From Babylonia areolata (taxonomy: Eukaryota > Mollusca > Gastropoda > Neogastropoda > Buccinidae): DNA of 64,000 nt. The stretch's first letter is position 1, and every line of letters begins with the position of its first letter. The notes under the pieces are model-generated. The model ran no database searches, was not told the DNA's origin, and saw nothing but the letters and a program-made list of their open reading frames with translations. Below are positions 63,688-64,000 of the stretch, in pieces. A program made the translations under genes and the position numbers. Location of the stretch: the NCBI RefSeq assembly GCF_041734735.1, contig NC_134878.1, positions 18,136,202 through 18,200,201 of the forward strand, written 5' to 3'.

Positions 63688-64000
63688 GTATATGCGTACT
63701 GTAAAACACCTCTGAACTATATTTAATTTGTACAATATTGTAACTGGCTAGACAGGTAAGATAAATAAATAATCAACAACAAAAGCAAGAAAAACAACGA
63801 CAACAACATGTGTGTGATATCTGCCATCCCTGAAGGTGCTTTAATGGCAGAATTTATTCAGAACAACAGTTACTGTGTGGCTTCAGAGATACTCTTCCCC
63901 TCCACCCAACCTCCATCCCCACAACTCATTATTTTTCACTGTCTTTCTTGTTTTCTGATGATCATTCATGATCATCTGTGGAACATCATGCATTGTGTAT
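63688..64000 (+). other. PIGW: PIGW intron 3 (start)
   Basis: From the GTATAT donor to the window edge. No exon seen. Confidence 0.6.

Noticed and set aside
1-64000. CRISPR arrays, bacterial operons, phage genes
   Set aside because: The regularly spaced repeats are microsatellites and a minisatellite without unique spacers, and all recognised genes are intron-containing animal genes.
1-64000. tRNA or rRNA genes
   Set aside because: Only worn tRNA-like SINE heads were seen; no intact cloverleaf could be drawn by eye.

Overview
The window is animal nuclear DNA, most likely from a lophotrochozoan and probably a gastropod mollusc. The evidence is intron-rich genes with GT/AG junctions, host proteins close to their animal orthologues, dense microsatellites, a tRNA-derived SINE of a type I associate with marine snails (from memory, not searched), piggyBac-like TTAA elements, and several decayed LINEs. 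There are no prokaryotic operons, CRISPR arrays or phage genes.

Layout. Positions 1-15.0 kb hold the 3' end of an unidentified plus-strand gene with a very basic Ser/Arg/Lys-rich exon and a 13.1 kb intron full of repeats. Positions 15.0-25.3 kb hold no gene I recognise. They carry a TTAA-flanked piggyBac-like element and a 1.37 kb element with terminal inverted repeats. Positions 26.1-44.9 kb (minus) are a complete NASP gene (histone H1/H3-H4 chaperone): 15 coding exons whose phases all join, giving 537 codons up to the last donor. Its introns hold two related LINEs in opposite orientation, a 14-unit minisatellite, a SINE and a Ty3/Gypsy fossil. About 0.35 kb away and head to head lies BTF3 (NAC beta subunit, plus strand), with a complete 163-residue CDS in six coding exons.

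After a 3.9 kb gap comes REX1BD (minus, complete, 164 codons in four exons). Head to head with it is PIGW (plus, first 243 codons, running off the window end); a decayed LINE lies between them. Both host pairs are divergent, so each pair may share a promoter region.

Functionally these are housekeeping genes: chromatin supply (NASP), nascent-chain handling at the ribosome (BTF3), a REX1-domain protein, and GPI-anchor inositol acylation in the ER (PIGW). I see no obvious shared pathway. The most unusual material is in the accessory DNA: the TIR element with no recognised transposase, three LINE copies of a clade ending in a C2H2-like finger, the intronic minisatellite, a partial duplication of a NASP splice donor, and an orphan exon-like ORF near 55.9-56.1 kb.
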